64,000 nucleotides of DNA from Methylotenera sp. (GCA_030682715.1 JAUXNQ010000017.1:37742-101741), one strand, 5' to 3'; counted from the first letter of the stretch, positions 26,403 through 35,422 are shown. Program-made: numbers and translations. Notes: generated by a model not told the origin, from the letters alone.

Positions 26403-27296
26403 GTGAGCAACAGCAATAATAAAAACTTTTTTGCGGTATTCGGACTACTTTTTGGCGCGTTTTGCTGGGGAATTATCTGGTACCCATACCGTTTGATGGA
26501 TGCTGCTGGAGTGTCTGGTGTTGCTTCTAGCTTCTACACTTACGCGATTACGATTGCGATTACCACTATTTTTTTAGGTAAGCATTGGCGAGGGGCTGCT
26601 AAACTTCCTGCAAGTATCATTTGGCTTGGTTTGGTGGCAGGATGGACAAACTTAAGTTATATACTCGCCATTATTGATGGCGAAGTGATGCGTGTCATGT
26701 TGCTGTTTTATTTGTCACCATTTTGGACCTTAATTCTTGCCCACTTTTGGTTAAAAGAAAAAACGCAACTCACGGGATATATTGCAATTGCTGCGTCATT
26801 GCTTGGTGCATTTATTATGCTTCACGATCCTAAGTTTGGTTATTTACCATTGCCTAGAAATGCCGCTGAGTGGCTTGCAGTATCTGCAGGGATTGGATTT
26901 GCGCTAACAAATGTGATTGCAAGGAAATCTAGCCATTTATCTTTGACTGCTAAGTCCTATGCCATATGGATAGGTGTCATTATTGTTGCTTTGTGTTTTG
27001 TACCTATTGCCCAATCTTCTATACCAAGCCCGACAGTCTTTACTTTGATTGACTGGGGCGTGATGATATTAATTGCAATTTTGTTGATTGCTGCAACTTT
27101 CTTGGTGCAATATGGCGTAGCCAGAGTTGAAGCCACAAGAGCTTCTGTATTATTTTTATTTGAATTGGTGGTTGCTGCCATCGCTTCTTATTATCTTGCC
27201 CATGAAACCATGGAATTGAAAGAATGGATTGGTGGAGGTTTAATTGTTGTTGCTGCTATATTTGCTGGCATACATCATCAGGATAGTGCCAATTAA
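26403..27296 (+). CDS. EamA-family (DMT) transporter
   Basis: A 297-residue inner-membrane protein with ten predicted transmembrane helices in two EamA repeats, the drug/metabolite transporter fold. Substrate is unknown; amino-acid or metabolite export is the usual guess for the family. The start is GTG at 26403 with AAGG about ten bases upstream; the leading SNSNNKN is polar and precedes the first helix. It is divergent from dapC with only 14 bp between starts. Downstream is the remnant of a DUF4202 gene on the opposite strand. Confidence 0.88.
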   Translation: MSNSNNKNFFAVFGLLFGAFCWGIIWYPYRLMDAAGVSGVASSFYTYAITIAITTIFLGKHWRGAAKLPASIIWLGLVAGWTNLSYILAIIDGEVMRVMLLFYLSPFWTLILAHFWLKEKTQLTGYIAIAASLLGAFIMLHDPKFGYLPLPRNAAEWLAVSAGIGFALTNVIARKSSHLSLTAKSYAIWIGVIIVALCFVPIAQSSIPSPTVFTLIDWGVMILIAILLIAATFLVQYGVARVEATRASVLFLFELVVAAIASYYLAHETMELKEWIGGGLIVVAAIFAGIHHQDSAN

Positions 27297-27340
27297 CTGA
27301 TATTGTTCTGTGACTAATTTTTTTACCAGCGGGCTTAATG

Positions 27341-27719
27341 CTAATGGTAGGGTGGTCTGGCGACTATGAACTGATAAGCCTCTTTAGTCGTTTCTCTTAG
27401 GGGGTTTATTAAGATGTCTACGCACTTTGACTTTTCATCGTCTGGTATTTGCATTAAATGATTTTAGCGCGTTTCGCCACTGATGGTTTCCAGCATTGGA
27501 TAGTCAGCGCGTAGTATTTTCCAGCGGTCATATGCTGCATCTCTCTGTAAGCTGTAAAGTCTCTGATGTGTTTGCTGTGTAACGATTGAGCATCGCGGTC
27601 ATTCGTTGCGCATAAAGCAAATCTTTTGCAGAAAAGACACCATTAGCGTATTCTAGCTTAGGGTCTGCCTCACAGCATGCGTCGAAGCGCGCAATCGCTT
27701 GGTTAGTCTGTGGCTTATG
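27341..27719 (-). pseudogene. Decayed DUF4202-family gene (frameshifts, internal deletion, no start)
   Basis: Reverse-strand reading of this otherwise geneless stretch gives a broken protein. From 27719 one frame reads NQAIARFDACCEADPKLEY followed by KDLLYAQRMTAML and SETLQL, closely like the N-terminus of DUF4202 proteins. It stops at a TGA; a shifted frame continues YDRWKILRADYPML, and the first frame resumes AGNHQWRNALKSFNANT, matching the RRW-x-P-R-x-x-YPM and Y-x-x-WR-x-x-L regions of the family. A third segment (27454-27341) reads DDEKSKCVDILINP like the C-terminal end, so the middle has been deleted. No start codon is found at the 5' end, which abuts the stop of the upstream gene. Several independent lesions make a sequencing error unlikely. 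The family match is from memory of its consensus. Confidence 0.65.
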
Positions 27720-27720
27720 A

Positions 27721-28224
27721 CTATTCTGATGTAACTTTACCAGCAGGGGCGTAAGGGGGTTTCTTAAGTCGTTTAGCTTCTATTAACAGTTCTTCGGCAA
27801 GCTTATTTTGCTCTTTTTGCTGCATACAGGACTGCTCAATAATGTTTTTAACTTCTAAAACTGTATCTCTGTTGTTATAAACCTCATGCACTAGTGCCTG
27901 ATTTTGCGCGTTTTCTGTACCATCTAACGGTTCTTCTTTTGCTAATTGCTCTTCTTTTGTTTTACCTGTCTGACGAAGCCACATCATTTTCTTTGCCGTA
28001 TCACCACGTTGTTTGCAGTCGGCATCTACTTGGTACGGAGATAAATTTCTATCTTTCGTAGCACCATCACTAGCCTTTGCTGCTTTCATGGTTTTACTGT
28101 AGTTTTGGTTAGCACATGGAGTGTCTTGAAAACTGCTGCCACAAAGGTACATCGTGGCAGCCAGTGTAAGCTGTGCATTACATAGTAATACACTGGTGGT
28201 GACGCTAAGCAAAAGTGGTTTCAT
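27721..28224 (-). CDS. Small secreted protein, DUF4124-like N-terminus
   Basis: A 167-residue protein with a Sec signal peptide (cleavage near LTLAA, about residue 23). The mature N-terminus, MYLCGSSFQDTPCANQ, resembles the DUF4124 motif Y-x-C-x4-Y-x-D-x-PC of small periplasmic proteins with a disulfide. The rest is charged and helical, with two further Cys residues (near 88 and 132) and a long amphipathic C-terminal helix. Function is unknown. It lies 47 bp after slyD's stop on the same strand and could be co-transcribed with it. Its stop touches the DUF4202 remnant. Confidence 0.75.
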   Translation of the reverse strand: MKPLLLSVTTSVLLCNAQLTLAATMYLCGSSFQDTPCANQNYSKTMKAAKASDGATKDRNLSPYQVDADCKQRGDTAKKMMWLRQTGKTKEEQLAKEEPLDGTENAQNQALVHEVYNNRDTVLEVKNIIEQSCMQQKEQNKLAEELLIEAKRLKKPPYAPAGKVTSE

Positions 28225-28271
28225 ATAAATAGGCTGCGATTGTATTTTACCTAATAAATGACACTTCTTTA

Positions 28272-28751
28272 TTAGTGGTGATGGCCGCCTGCACCGTGCA
28301 CATGTTGGTGCGCTACTTCTTCTTTGTTTGCAGTGCGAACATCTTTAATGTTTGCAGTGAATATCACGCGCTCGCCAGCCCAAGGGTGGTTTCCGTCAAC
28401 AATCACTTTTCCGTCAGCAATTTCTGTCACTGTGTATAGCACAACATCACCAGTTTCATCTTCACCTTCAAACTGCATGCCAACTTTTAGCTCAGCAGCA
28501 GGGAAAGCGCTCGCTGGTTCAATTTGTACTAGCTCTTCATCGTATTCACCAAAAGCATCAGCTGGTTGTAAATCTACAATCACAACATCACCGACATCTT
28601 TGCCATGCATGGCTTCTTCTACTTTTGGGAAAATATTGTCATAACCACCATGTAAATATGCTACTGGGTCATTGCTTGATTCAAGCACGTTGCCATCAGC
28701 ATCTTTAAGTTCGTAAGTCATTGTGACAACAGTGTTCATTGCAATTTGCAT
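28272..28751 (-). CDS. slyD: FKBP-type peptidyl-prolyl isomerase SlyD
   Basis: SlyD is a cytosolic prolyl isomerase and chaperone that also binds nickel through a His-rich tail. The 159-residue protein has the FKBP half-domain VTMTYELKDADGNVLESS, the PVAYLHGGYDNIFPKVEEAM segment split by the insert-in-flap chaperone domain (about 70-125), and DGNHPWAGE returning to the FKBP core. The tail contains HQHVHGAGGHHH, shorter than the Escherichia coli one but still metal-binding in appearance. The ATG at 28751 has GAGG eight bases upstream; the internal ATG four codons later is less well placed. Confidence 0.94.
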   Translation of the reverse strand: MQIAMNTVVTMTYELKDADGNVLESSNDPVAYLHGGYDNIFPKVEEAMHGKDVGDVVIVDLQPADAFGEYDEELVQIEPASAFPAAELKVGMQFEGEDETGDVVLYTVTEIADGKVIVDGNHPWAGERVIFTANIKDVRTANKEEVAHQHVHGAGGHHH

Positions 28752-28841
28752 GGTGAAATCCTCTACCTAGGTTTTTTAAAAATAATGTTGAAATTTTAAT
28801 CTATATTTTTGAAATTGCTTAAATGTAGGCAATATTTATTT

Positions 28842-29306
28842 TCAGGCTTGTACGTTCTTCAGGTGTTTAGCGATTAGTCTATCTAGGGATGCAGCAAAAG
28901 CTTGTCTGTCACCTTGGTTAAAAGCTGATTGCCCACTAATTTCTACACCATTACTACGTAGCTCTTCCATCAGGTTACGCATACTTAGGCGCTCCTTAAT
29001 GTTGGCTTCGGTATAGAGCTCACCGCGTGGATTTAGGGCATAAGCCCCTTTTTCCACGACCTGTGCTGCAAGCGGAATATCCGCCGTAATCACCAAGTCT
29101 CCAGCTTCTAGCGCAAGCACAATGTGATTGTCTGCCACATCAAAACCACTGGGCACTTGGATGGTTTTAATGTACGCAGATGGTGGTGTACGTAAAAACT
29201 GATTAGCGACAAGTGTCGTCGTAATTTTTGTACGCTCAGCGGCTCTAAATAAAATCTCTTTAATCACAACTGGGCATGCATCTGCATCAACCCAAATCTT
29301 CATCAT
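28842..29306 (-). CDS. YaiI/YqxD family (UPF0178, DUF188) protein
   Basis: A 154-residue PIN-like-fold protein of the UPF0178 family. The N-terminal [16 protein letters not shown] holds the conserved acidic residues of the family, and [20 protein letters not shown] and ALNPRGELY are the other signature segments. A nuclease role has been suggested from fold but is unproven. The frame opens ATGATG with no clear ribosome site. It is 36 bp beyond the stop of rhlE on the same strand and so may be the second gene of that transcript. Confidence 0.9.
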   Translation of the reverse strand: MMKIWVDADACPVVIKEILFRAAERTKITTTLVANQFLRTPPSAYIKTIQVPSGFDVADNHIVLALEAGDLVITADIPLAAQVVEKGAYALNPRGELYTEANIKERLSMRNLMEELRSNGVEISGQSAFNQGDRQAFAASLDRLIAKHLKNVQA

Positions 29307-29342
29307 CTATGTTTTATATATTTGGTTACTTTATATATTGGT

Positions 29343-30848
29343 TTAGCGGCCTCTGCCACCAGTTCTGTGTTGGCTACCTGAGTTTGCTGTGCCTCTGTTT
29401 TGCTGACCACGCGGAGCATGGCTACGCGGTGCGTGACTACGGTTACCGTTGTTAGTAGGTTGTGGTGCAAATATCGCCACTTGCGGCATGGCTTGGTGTC
29501 TAGCCGCCTCAGACATTGGTTTTTGTGATCGAGGCTGAGCAGGGGCTGTTTGTGTGTGCTTAGGTTGTTGGCCTTGAGTTGTTGCGCCATTTTTTTGTGG
29601 CGCAGCTTGTCTACCGCTTTCCTGTGGTTTACGACGTTGACCTTGTTGTGGGCGAGGGGCACGTGGCGCTTCTGGCTCCGGGTTGGCTGCTGGTGTAAAT
29701 CCTTCAACGCTCACTCTTGGAATTTCGCGTTTAATTAGTTTTTCAATGTCTTTTAATAATTTGATTTCTTCTCTATCGACTAAAGAAACTGCTGCGCCGC
29801 TACTACCAGCGCGGCCAGTACGGCCAATACGATGTACATAATCTTCTGGTACGTTTGGTAATTCAAAGTTAACCACTTGTGGCAATTGGTCAATATCCAA
29901 CCCGCGTGCGGCAATGTCGGTTGCCACTAGTACGCGCATGCTGCCATCTTTAAATTGAGCAAGCGCTTTGGTGCGCGCGCCTTGGCTCTTATTGCCATGA
30001 ATCGCTGCGGCCTGAATATCGTCTTTAATTAACTTTTCAGCTAAGCGGTTTGCGCCGTGCTTGGTGCGAGTGAATACTAACACTTGCTTCCAGTCGTGGT
30101 GTTTAATCAAGTGGCTCACTAGGTCACGTTTATGCGCTTGCGGAACCATATGTACCGTTTGCTCAACCAATTCTGATGCTGTATTGCGATGCGCAACTTC
30201 AACAAAGCCTGGGTTGTGTAATAAGCCATCGGCCAATGTTTTGATTTCTTCAGAGAATGTTGCTGAGAACAGTAGGTTTTGGCGCTGTTTCGGCAACATC
30301 GCGAGTATTTTCTTGATGTCACGGATAAAGCCCATGTCTAACATACGGTCAGCTTCGTCTAGTACTAAAATCTCAATACCAGACAAATCAACATTTTTTT
30401 GATTAGCATGATCCAGTAAGCGGCCTGGCGTTGCGACTAAAATATCGAGTGGTTTTTTCAGCCTTGCAATTTGTGGGTTAGCGTTTACGCCACCAAAAAT
30501 TACAGTCGAAGTAAGTGGTAAGTATTTACCATAAGTTTTTACAGACTCTTCAATTTGTGCAGCAAGTTCACGTGTTGGTGTGAGCATTAAGCAGCGCGGG
30601 CGGCTTTTAGCAACTTCTGCTAATGGCTTTTGGCTGAGTAGATGCAAAATTGGTAGGGTAAAACCTGCTGTTTTACCCGTGCCCGTCTGAGCGCCAGCCA
30701 ATAAGTCGCCACCAGTTAATACGAGTGGGATAGCATTGGCCTGAATTGGGGTTGGTGATGTGTAGCCTGCGTCGTTAATTGCGCGCAATATAGGTTCAGA
30801 TAAGCCTAACGCATTAAAGTTAAGTGTGTTTGTTGTTTCAATAGTCAA
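29343..30848 (-). CDS. rhlE: DEAD-box RNA helicase RhlE
   Basis: A 501-residue ATP-dependent RNA helicase. The Q motif ([14 protein letters not shown]), motif I ([13 protein letters not shown]), motif Ia (PTRELAAQI), DEAD box ([13 protein letters not shown]), SAT (LFSATF), and the C-lobe motifs [15 protein letters not shown] and [10 protein letters not shown] are intact. After about residue 375 comes a low-complexity Pro/Gln/Arg tail ending in [18 protein letters not shown] sequence, typical of RhlE RNA-binding extensions. The start is TTG at 30848 with GGAG eight bases upstream; no ATG fits before the Q motif. A 416-bp leader separates it from nadB, and contains a small frame and a hairpin listed separately. 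Confidence 0.95.
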   Translation of the reverse strand: MTIETTNTLNFNALGLSEPILRAINDAGYTSPTPIQANAIPLVLTGGDLLAGAQTGTGKTAGFTLPILHLLSQKPLAEVAKSRPRCLMLTPTRELAAQIEESVKTYGKYLPLTSTVIFGGVNANPQIARLKKPLDILVATPGRLLDHANQKNVDLSGIEILVLDEADRMLDMGFIRDIKKILAMLPKQRQNLLFSATFSEEIKTLADGLLHNPGFVEVAHRNTASELVEQTVHMVPQAHKRDLVSHLIKHHDWKQVLVFTRTKHGANRLAEKLIKDDIQAAAIHGNKSQGARTKALAQFKDGSMRVLVATDIAARGLDIDQLPQVVNFELPNVPEDYVHRIGRTGRAGSSGAAVSLVDREEIKLLKDIEKLIKREIPRVSVEGFTPAANPEPEAPRAPRPQQGQRRKPQESGRQAAPQKNGATTQGQQPKHTQTAPAQPRSQKPMSEAARHQAMPQVAIFAPQPTNNGNRSHAPRSHAPRGQQNRGTANSGSQHRTGGRGR

Positions 30849-30964
30849 AGTGCTCGCTCCAGCGTGGAAATTTAGCGAAGTTCTGTATGAGTGGTTGAGC
30901 GGTTAAATTGCTTGCGACTAAGTGAAAAAACGCGTGACGTAGTATTTTTGTACAGTGTTCGGGT

Positions 30965-31072
30965 TTATTGCACGATGCTATTTATTTCGCTCGCTGACTT
31001 TTTCAGCGCTTCTATCGCCAACCTATCACTATCAAAGCAACACCAATCGAGGTAGGCAACAGTAATCATCAT
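30965..31072 (-). CDS. Possible 35-codon upstream ORF in the rhlE leader
   Basis: Beginning ATGATG at 31072, the frame reads MMITVAYLDWCCFDSD, then RLAIEALKKSASEINS, and stops 117 bp before the rhlE start. The composition is protein-like (an aromatic/Cys patch followed by an amphipathic helix), unlike random AT-rich sequence. No Shine-Dalgarno is seen, which weakens the case. It could be a leader peptide controlling rhlE, an independent small protein, or chance. It is too short to judge by homology here. Confidence 0.3.
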   Translation of the reverse strand: MMITVAYLDWCCFDSDRLAIEALKKSASEINSIVQ

Positions 31073-31102
31073 TATTTATTTGTGTAAATTAAAGATGAGA
31101 GG

Positions 31103-31134
31103 TAAAAAGACCGCTACGCTGATTGGTTGCGTAG
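31103..31134 (-). terminator. Hairpin with T-run (terminator of nadB or leader attenuator)
   Basis: Read leftward, CTACGC (31134-31129) pairs with GCGTAG (31119-31114) across a 9-base loop, followed by CGGTC and TTTTT (31108-31104). The spacing between stem and T-run is slightly long. It is 130 bp beyond the nadB stop and just below a TATAAT hexamer, so it could end nadB transcription or sit at the 5' end of the rhlE leader. Confidence 0.45.
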
Positions 31135-31264
31135 GGCATTAGATTTTTTGTGATTATACGGTAGATTGAAATTAAAGCCAGATAAAAATATTGGTAAGGT
31201 CAAACTAAATGTTCAGTCAAATTGCGAATATGTATTAAGTAAGGCTACTAGCAAAGGCGATTAG

Positions 31265-32935
31265 TTAGGTCTGTTTAATTGCTGGCGCTTGGCGCTGGTG
31301 GTTGGCATTGCTGTGACCATGCTCACGGTCTAATATGCTGTAATAGTTTGAGGGCTCAAGTACTGTCGGAATTGGGTCATCGTCAGTGTTAGGGTGGTCT
31401 TTGCTGAAATGCAAGCCTCTGCTCTCTTTGCGTTCAATCGCACTTCTTACAATCAACTCAGCAACTTGTAGTAAGTTTCGCAGCTCTATTAGGTCGTTGC
31501 TGATTTTAAAGTTGCTATAAAACTCGTGTACTTCATCACGCAGCATATGAATACGGTGCAACGCGCGACTCAGGCGCTTATCTGTGCGCACAATGCCAAC
31601 ATAGTTCCACATAAATCGACGCAGTTCATCCCATGTGTGGGTAATCAGCACCTCTTCATCCGCATCGGTCACTCGGCTTTCATCCCAATAGGGCAAATTG
31701 GTGATTGCATGAGGTGCTTGATTGAGAATATCTTCGGCGGCTGCCTTACCAAATACTAAACACTCTAATAATGAATTGCTGGCTAATCGATTGGCACCAT
31801 GTAAGCCTGTGCAAGAGGTTTCACCAATTGCATACAGATGCTTAACGTCTGTTTGACCCTTGTCATCTGTCATGACGCCACCGCAGGTGTAGTGCGCTGC
31901 TGGCACGACAGGAATAGGTGTCTTACTAATATCAATGCCTAACTCCAAACAGCGTTTGTAGATATTAGGGAAGTGTTCTTGAATAAACGCTAGTGATTTG
32001 TGTGAAATGTCCAAGTAAACACAGTCAAGCCCGCGTTTTTTCATTTCAAAGTCAATGGCGCGAGCTACGATGTCTCTTGATGCAAGTTCTGCTCGCGGGT
32101 CATGCTCAGGCATGAATCTAGTGCCATCTGGCAGTTTGAGTAGGCCGCCTTCACCTCTCACTACTTCAGAGATTAAAAATGATTTAGCATGCGGGTGAAA
32201 TAAACAAGTAGGGTGAAACTGGATAAACTCCATGTTTGCAACACGGCAACCAGCGCGCCATGCCATTGCTATGCCATCGCCAGTGCTAACGTCTGGGTTG
32301 GTGGTGTATAAGTATACTTTTCCTGCGCCGCCTGTGGCTAATACGGTATTGTTGGCACCAATCGTAATTACTTTTCCAGTGCTGTTATCTAACACATAAG
32401 CACCCAAGCATGCATTGTCGTCTGCAATTTTTGGGTTGAGATTTTTAACTTTATGCGTCGTAATTAAATCTACTGCAATGTGGTTCTCAAGTAAGGTGAT
32501 GTTAGGGTGTTGCCTGACTTGGTCAGCGAGCGTGGTTTGAACCGCGTTACCTGTTGCGTCTGCTGCATGAATAATACGACGGTGGCTGTGGCCACCTTCA
32601 CGGGTGAGATGATAGTTACTATTGTTGTTTTCACGCGTGAATTTGACACCTTGTTCTATTAACCACTCTACTGTTTCTTTTCCGTGTTCAACGACTTTTT
32701 TGGTGACAGCTTCGTCACAAAGTCCCGCACCTGCGATTAGCGTGTCCTGAATATGTGCATCAATTGAATCATCATTGTTAAGCACCGCAGCGATGCCGCC
32801 TTGTGCCCAATTACTTGCAGTGTCGTTAATGCGGCGTTTACTGACTAAGCAGATTTTTTTATGGTCAGCAGTCCTGAGTGCAAGCGAAAGTCCTGCTAGG
32901 CCACTGCCAATAATTAAAACATCAAATTGCTGCAT
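31265..32935 (-). CDS. nadB: L-aspartate oxidase
   Basis: NadB oxidises L-aspartate to iminoaspartate with FAD, the first step of de novo NAD synthesis. The 556-residue protein has the FAD-binding [18 protein letters not shown] at the N-terminus, [11 protein letters not shown], the active-site [15 protein letters not shown] (about 130), FIQFHPTCL, the ARAIDFEM region, [10 protein letters not shown] and the C-terminal flavoprotein helical domain with [12 protein letters not shown]. The C-terminus extends about 25 residues in a His/Asn/Gln-rich tail. It is divergent from rpoE; the shared 160 bp contain the sigma-E promoter. This nadB|rpoE arrangement is classical in beta- and gammaproteobacteria. 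Confidence 0.96.
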   Translation of the reverse strand: MQQFDVLIIGSGLAGLSLALRTADHKKICLVSKRRINDTASNWAQGGIAAVLNNDDSIDAHIQDTLIAGAGLCDEAVTKKVVEHGKETVEWLIEQGVKFTRENNNSNYHLTREGGHSHRRIIHAADATGNAVQTTLADQVRQHPNITLLENHIAVDLITTHKVKNLNPKIADDNACLGAYVLDNSTGKVITIGANNTVLATGGAGKVYLYTTNPDVSTGDGIAMAWRAGCRVANMEFIQFHPTCLFHPHAKSFLISEVVRGEGGLLKLPDGTRFMPEHDPRAELASRDIVARAIDFEMKKRGLDCVYLDISHKSLAFIQEHFPNIYKRCLELGIDISKTPIPVVPAAHYTCGGVMTDDKGQTDVKHLYAIGETSCTGLHGANRLASNSLLECLVFGKAAAEDILNQAPHAITNLPYWDESRVTDADEEVLITHTWDELRRFMWNYVGIVRTDKRLSRALHRIHMLRDEVHEFYSNFKISNDLIELRNLLQVAELIVRSAIERKESRGLHFSKDHPNTDDDPIPTVLEPSNYYSILDREHGHSNANHQRQAPAIKQT

Positions 32936-32973
32936 AATTTACAAGAATTGTGTGGAAGAGGATTGAGTTGTTA

Positions 32974-33001
32974 GGAACTTCTGAGAGTGTATCGTGGTCA
33001 T
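32974..33001 (+). promoter_or_regulatory. Sigma-E-type promoter of rpoE (autoregulatory)
   Basis: GGAACTT at 32974-32980 is a perfect sigma-E -35 element. Seventeen bases on, GGTCATT (32996-33002) fits the loosely conserved -10 (TC-rich). Transcription would begin near 33008, about 90 bases before the rpoE ATG. Autoregulation of rpoE by its own sigma factor is well known in relatives. Confidence 0.75.
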
Positions 33002-33095
33002 TATAAAAGGCAATAGAAATAATGTTGTAAACATAAATAAAGTAATTGTTTAATTTTATTTAAATGAGAAATTCTAAGCTGTGGAGGCGAACATA

Positions 33096-33854
33096 ATGAT
33101 ACAACCCAGTAAAATTCAGGAATTAGCCCAATTTAACTTCATTCAATCTGCTGGCCAAGGTTATACTTATAAAAGTGAGAGATTTGATAATAAAATTGGA
33201 CAGGCTAAAGTTGGTTTGGCAGAGGGGTTGCAAGTAGTGGCTACTGCGCCAGTTTCTGGTAATCGTGAAATTGATCACGAGCTTGTTTTGCGTGCGCAAC
33301 GCGGAGACAAGCGTGCTTTCGGGCTACTCGTTGATAAATATCAACGTAAGTTAGCTCGATTGTTGTCACGCATGATTCGTGATCAAGCTGAAATTGAAGA
33401 CGTGGTGCAAGAGTCTTTTATTAAAGCTTACCGTGCATTGCCAAACTTTAGGGGCGATAGTGCCTTTTATACTTGGCTGTATCGTATCGGTATCAATACG
33501 GCAAAAAATTACTTAGTTTCGATGGGTCGCCGCCCAACAGTGTCTACCGATATTGAAATCGAAGATGCTGAAAATTTTGATAGCGGCGATGAACTACGTA
33601 CGACAGAAACGCCTGAATCTAGCATGATGACCAAGCAAATAGCCCAGACAGTCAATGATACTGTTGAGGGCTTGCCTGAGGAGTTGAAAACGGCGATTAC
33701 TTTACGAGAGATTGAAGGGTTGAGCTATGAAGAGATTGCTACCATCATGAGTTGCCCGATTGGCACTGTGCGTTCAAGAATATTTAGAGCGCGCGAAACA
33801 ATCGCCCTGAAATTAAGGCCTTTGTTGGATACGCCAGATAATAAACGCTGGTAG
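33096..33854 (+). CDS. rpoE: Envelope-stress sigma factor RpoE (AlgU type), with N-terminal extension
   Basis: An ECF sigma factor controlling the envelope stress regulon. Region 2 is clear (ELVLRAQRGDKRAFGLLVDK, then EIEDVVQESFIKAYRALP and SAFYTWLYRIGINTAKNYL), as is region 4 (LPEELKTAITLREIEGLSYE, then EEIATIMSCPIGTVRSR). From ATG 33096, with GGAGG eight bases upstream, the protein has 252 residues; about 50 precede the normal start of the family, including a basic, Gln/Asn-containing segment of unknown role. A second candidate, GTG 33237, has GAGGGG nine bases upstream and would give the usual 205 residues. Both may be used. It heads rseA-rseB-rseC-mucD and is preceded by a sigma-E promoter. 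Confidence 0.95.
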   Translation: MIQPSKIQELAQFNFIQSAGQGYTYKSERFDNKIGQAKVGLAEGLQVVATAPVSGNREIDHELVLRAQRGDKRAFGLLVDKYQRKLARLLSRMIRDQAEIEDVVQESFIKAYRALPNFRGDSAFYTWLYRIGINTAKNYLVSMGRRPTVSTDIEIEDAENFDSGDELRTTETPESSMMTKQIAQTVNDTVEGLPEELKTAITLREIEGLSYEEIATIMSCPIGTVRSRIFRARETIALKLRPLLDTPDNKRW

Positions 33855-33911
33855 TTGAGAGAAAGCCGAAAAGTAACAATGCATAGTTTGATAATGTATT
33901 AGGAGTAAATA

Positions 33912-34403
33912 ATGAGTGAACAAATATCTGCTTTAATGGACGATGAAATCGCAGTAGATGATGCTGAGTATTTGATTACGTCAATCCATGCTAACAAGCA
34001 AGCTTCGCAGACTTGGAATCATTACCATTTAATTGGTGATGCGATGCGTGGTGATATTGGTCTTCCGTCGGACTTTAAACAAAAGCTTATGCAGAAGATT
34101 GAACTTGAGCCTACAGTGTTAGCCCCTAGCGCTTCGCAGACGCGTGTTAATAAAACGGATATCCTTAAAGACAGGTTGCCTGCCAGATGGTCTATTGCCG
34201 CGTCATTTGCTGCTGTGATGGTGGTGGGCTGGATGGCTTTGCAACAACAGTCTCAATCTGATAGTCCATCAGCGATGATAGAAGTCGCTGAAGTGTCAGC
34301 AACGACCAGTGAGTCAATCCCTGCTGAGTATCTCACCGCACATCAATCATCAGCACCGTCAACAAGTTCATACTATATTCAATCGGTGAATTATTCAGAA
34401 TGA
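33912..34403 (+). CDS. rseA: Anti-sigma-E factor RseA (MucA)
   Basis: A 163-residue single-pass inner-membrane protein that holds RpoE inactive. The N-terminal cytosolic domain MSEQISALMDDEIAVDD and NHYHLIGDAMRGD are the RseA_N signature; a transmembrane helix lies at about 97-115 (SIAASFAAVMVVGWMAL); the periplasmic part is short and Ser/Thr-rich, without the long RseB-binding domain of enteric RseA. ATG has AGGAG upstream. The stop overlaps the rseB start (ATGA), giving coupled translation. Regulated proteolysis by DegS- and RseP-like proteases is expected from the family, but those genes are not in this window. Confidence 0.92.
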   Translation: MSEQISALMDDEIAVDDAEYLITSIHANKQASQTWNHYHLIGDAMRGDIGLPSDFKQKLMQKIELEPTVLAPSASQTRVNKTDILKDRLPARWSIAASFAAVMVVGWMALQQQSQSDSPSAMIEVAEVSATTSESIPAEYLTAHQSSAPSTSSYYIQSVNYSE

Positions 34404-35395
34404 TTTTAATCAGTCGAATTATTTTGGCTAAAATTCTTGCAGGAGTTACGCTATTTGTTTTATGCATCACCAGCTTCGCTAGTGATGCATCCACAGATGA
34501 CGAGCTATGGATAATGTTGCAAAAGGCTGCAGTTGCAGCGCGTGCTTTAAGTTATGAAGGTATTTTTGTCTGTCAAACTGGCCAGCAGACCAAGTCTGTG
34601 CAAATTACACATTTGTTTGATGGAAGAAATGAGTTTGCCAGAAATGTTGTTTTAGATGGTGCAACGCGTGAAGTGTTAAGTCAGGGCAGTAATCTCGTTA
34701 TATACAATCAAAAGAATGAAAAAATCATCATTGAAAGAAGACGTGGGCAGAATATGTTTCCTGCCATATTGCCGTTAAATTTTGATGTGATTAAAGATAA
34801 CTACACGGTGCATTTAAGTACTCTTGAACGTGTGGCCGACCGACCAGCGCAGATTTTGTTTTTAGAGCCAAAAGATCGATTGCGTTATAGCTATAAATTT
34901 TGGATAGATACTGAATATGGTTTATTGTTGAGATCAGTTAGATTTAATCAGCGTAGTGAGGCTATTGAAAATATAGGTTTTAACCGTTTGTCATTGTTAA
35001 ACTCAGTGGCGTTAGATTGGTTTACACCAAAAATTGATAGTAAAAAGAATTATGTCATGGAGGATGAGGCAGTCATTCTTCCTGATGGAAAGTTGTCAGT
35101 GACTTGGGAAATAAAAGAGCTACCAGCAGGTTATCGTAAAGTTGATCAGATGGTACGTATGGTGCCTGGTAAGTTAAACCCTGTGATGCATATGATTTTT
35201 TCTGATGGGTTGGCGTCCGTTTCTTTGTTTATAGAGCCAACCAATAAAAGCGATAAGACTAAAGTTGCGCTAGTCAGAACTGGAAGTACAAGTTTTTATG
35301 CTGCGGTTAATCATGGTCATCTTGTGACAGCCGTTGGCGAGGTGCCAGAGGCTACTGTGGTGCAAATTGCAAACGCAGTGGTCATTAGTAAGTAA
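34400..35395 (+). CDS. rseB: Sigma-E regulatory protein RseB (MucB)
   Basis: RseB is the periplasmic protein that binds RseA and senses mislocalised lipoproteins or LPS. The 331-residue precursor begins with a signal peptide ending near TSFASDA, followed by the lipoprotein-like beta-half-barrel domain (about 35-210, with YEGIFVCQTG and LLRSVRFNQRSEAIENIGF) and a smaller C-terminal domain (about 225-325). The ATG overlaps the rseA stop by four bases. Spacing to rseC is 27 bp. Nothing unusual apart from the Cys in FVCQTG. Confidence 0.92.
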   Translation: MILISRIILAKILAGVTLFVLCITSFASDASTDDELWIMLQKAAVAARALSYEGIFVCQTGQQTKSVQITHLFDGRNEFARNVVLDGATREVLSQGSNLVIYNQKNEKIIIERRRGQNMFPAILPLNFDVIKDNYTVHLSTLERVADRPAQILFLEPKDRLRYSYKFWIDTEYGLLLRSVRFNQRSEAIENIGFNRLSLLNSVALDWFTPKIDSKKNYVMEDEAVILPDGKLSVTWEIKELPAGYRKVDQMVRMVPGKLNPVMHMIFSDGLASVSLFIEPTNKSDKTKVALVRTGSTSFYAAVNHGHLVTAVGEVPEATVVQIANAVVISK

Positions 35396-35422
35396 ATTTA
35401 GTTCGATTTTTTAGTAAGCATT

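Larger units (their letters stand above)
30849..31264. other. Long intergenic region/leader upstream of rhlE
   Basis: This 416-bp stretch lies between the nadB stop and the rhlE start, both leftward. It holds a hairpin with a T-run on the reverse strand (31103-31134), a perfect TATAAT hexamer on the reverse strand at 31158-31153 without a good -35 partner, and a 35-codon frame (31072-30965). Long structured leaders are common for cold-induced DEAD-box helicases, so post-transcriptional control is plausible. Confidence 0.5.

Noticed and set aside
27332..27454. Independent 37-codon small gene starting MQIPDDEK
   Set aside because: Its sequence fits the C-terminal end of the decayed DUF4202 gene, so it is better explained as part of that pseudogene.
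29303..29707. 134-codon reverse-strand frame overlapping rhlE
   Set aside because: Same strand but another frame of the rhlE low-complexity tail; Gln/His/Lys-rich translation is an out-of-frame reading of the repeats.
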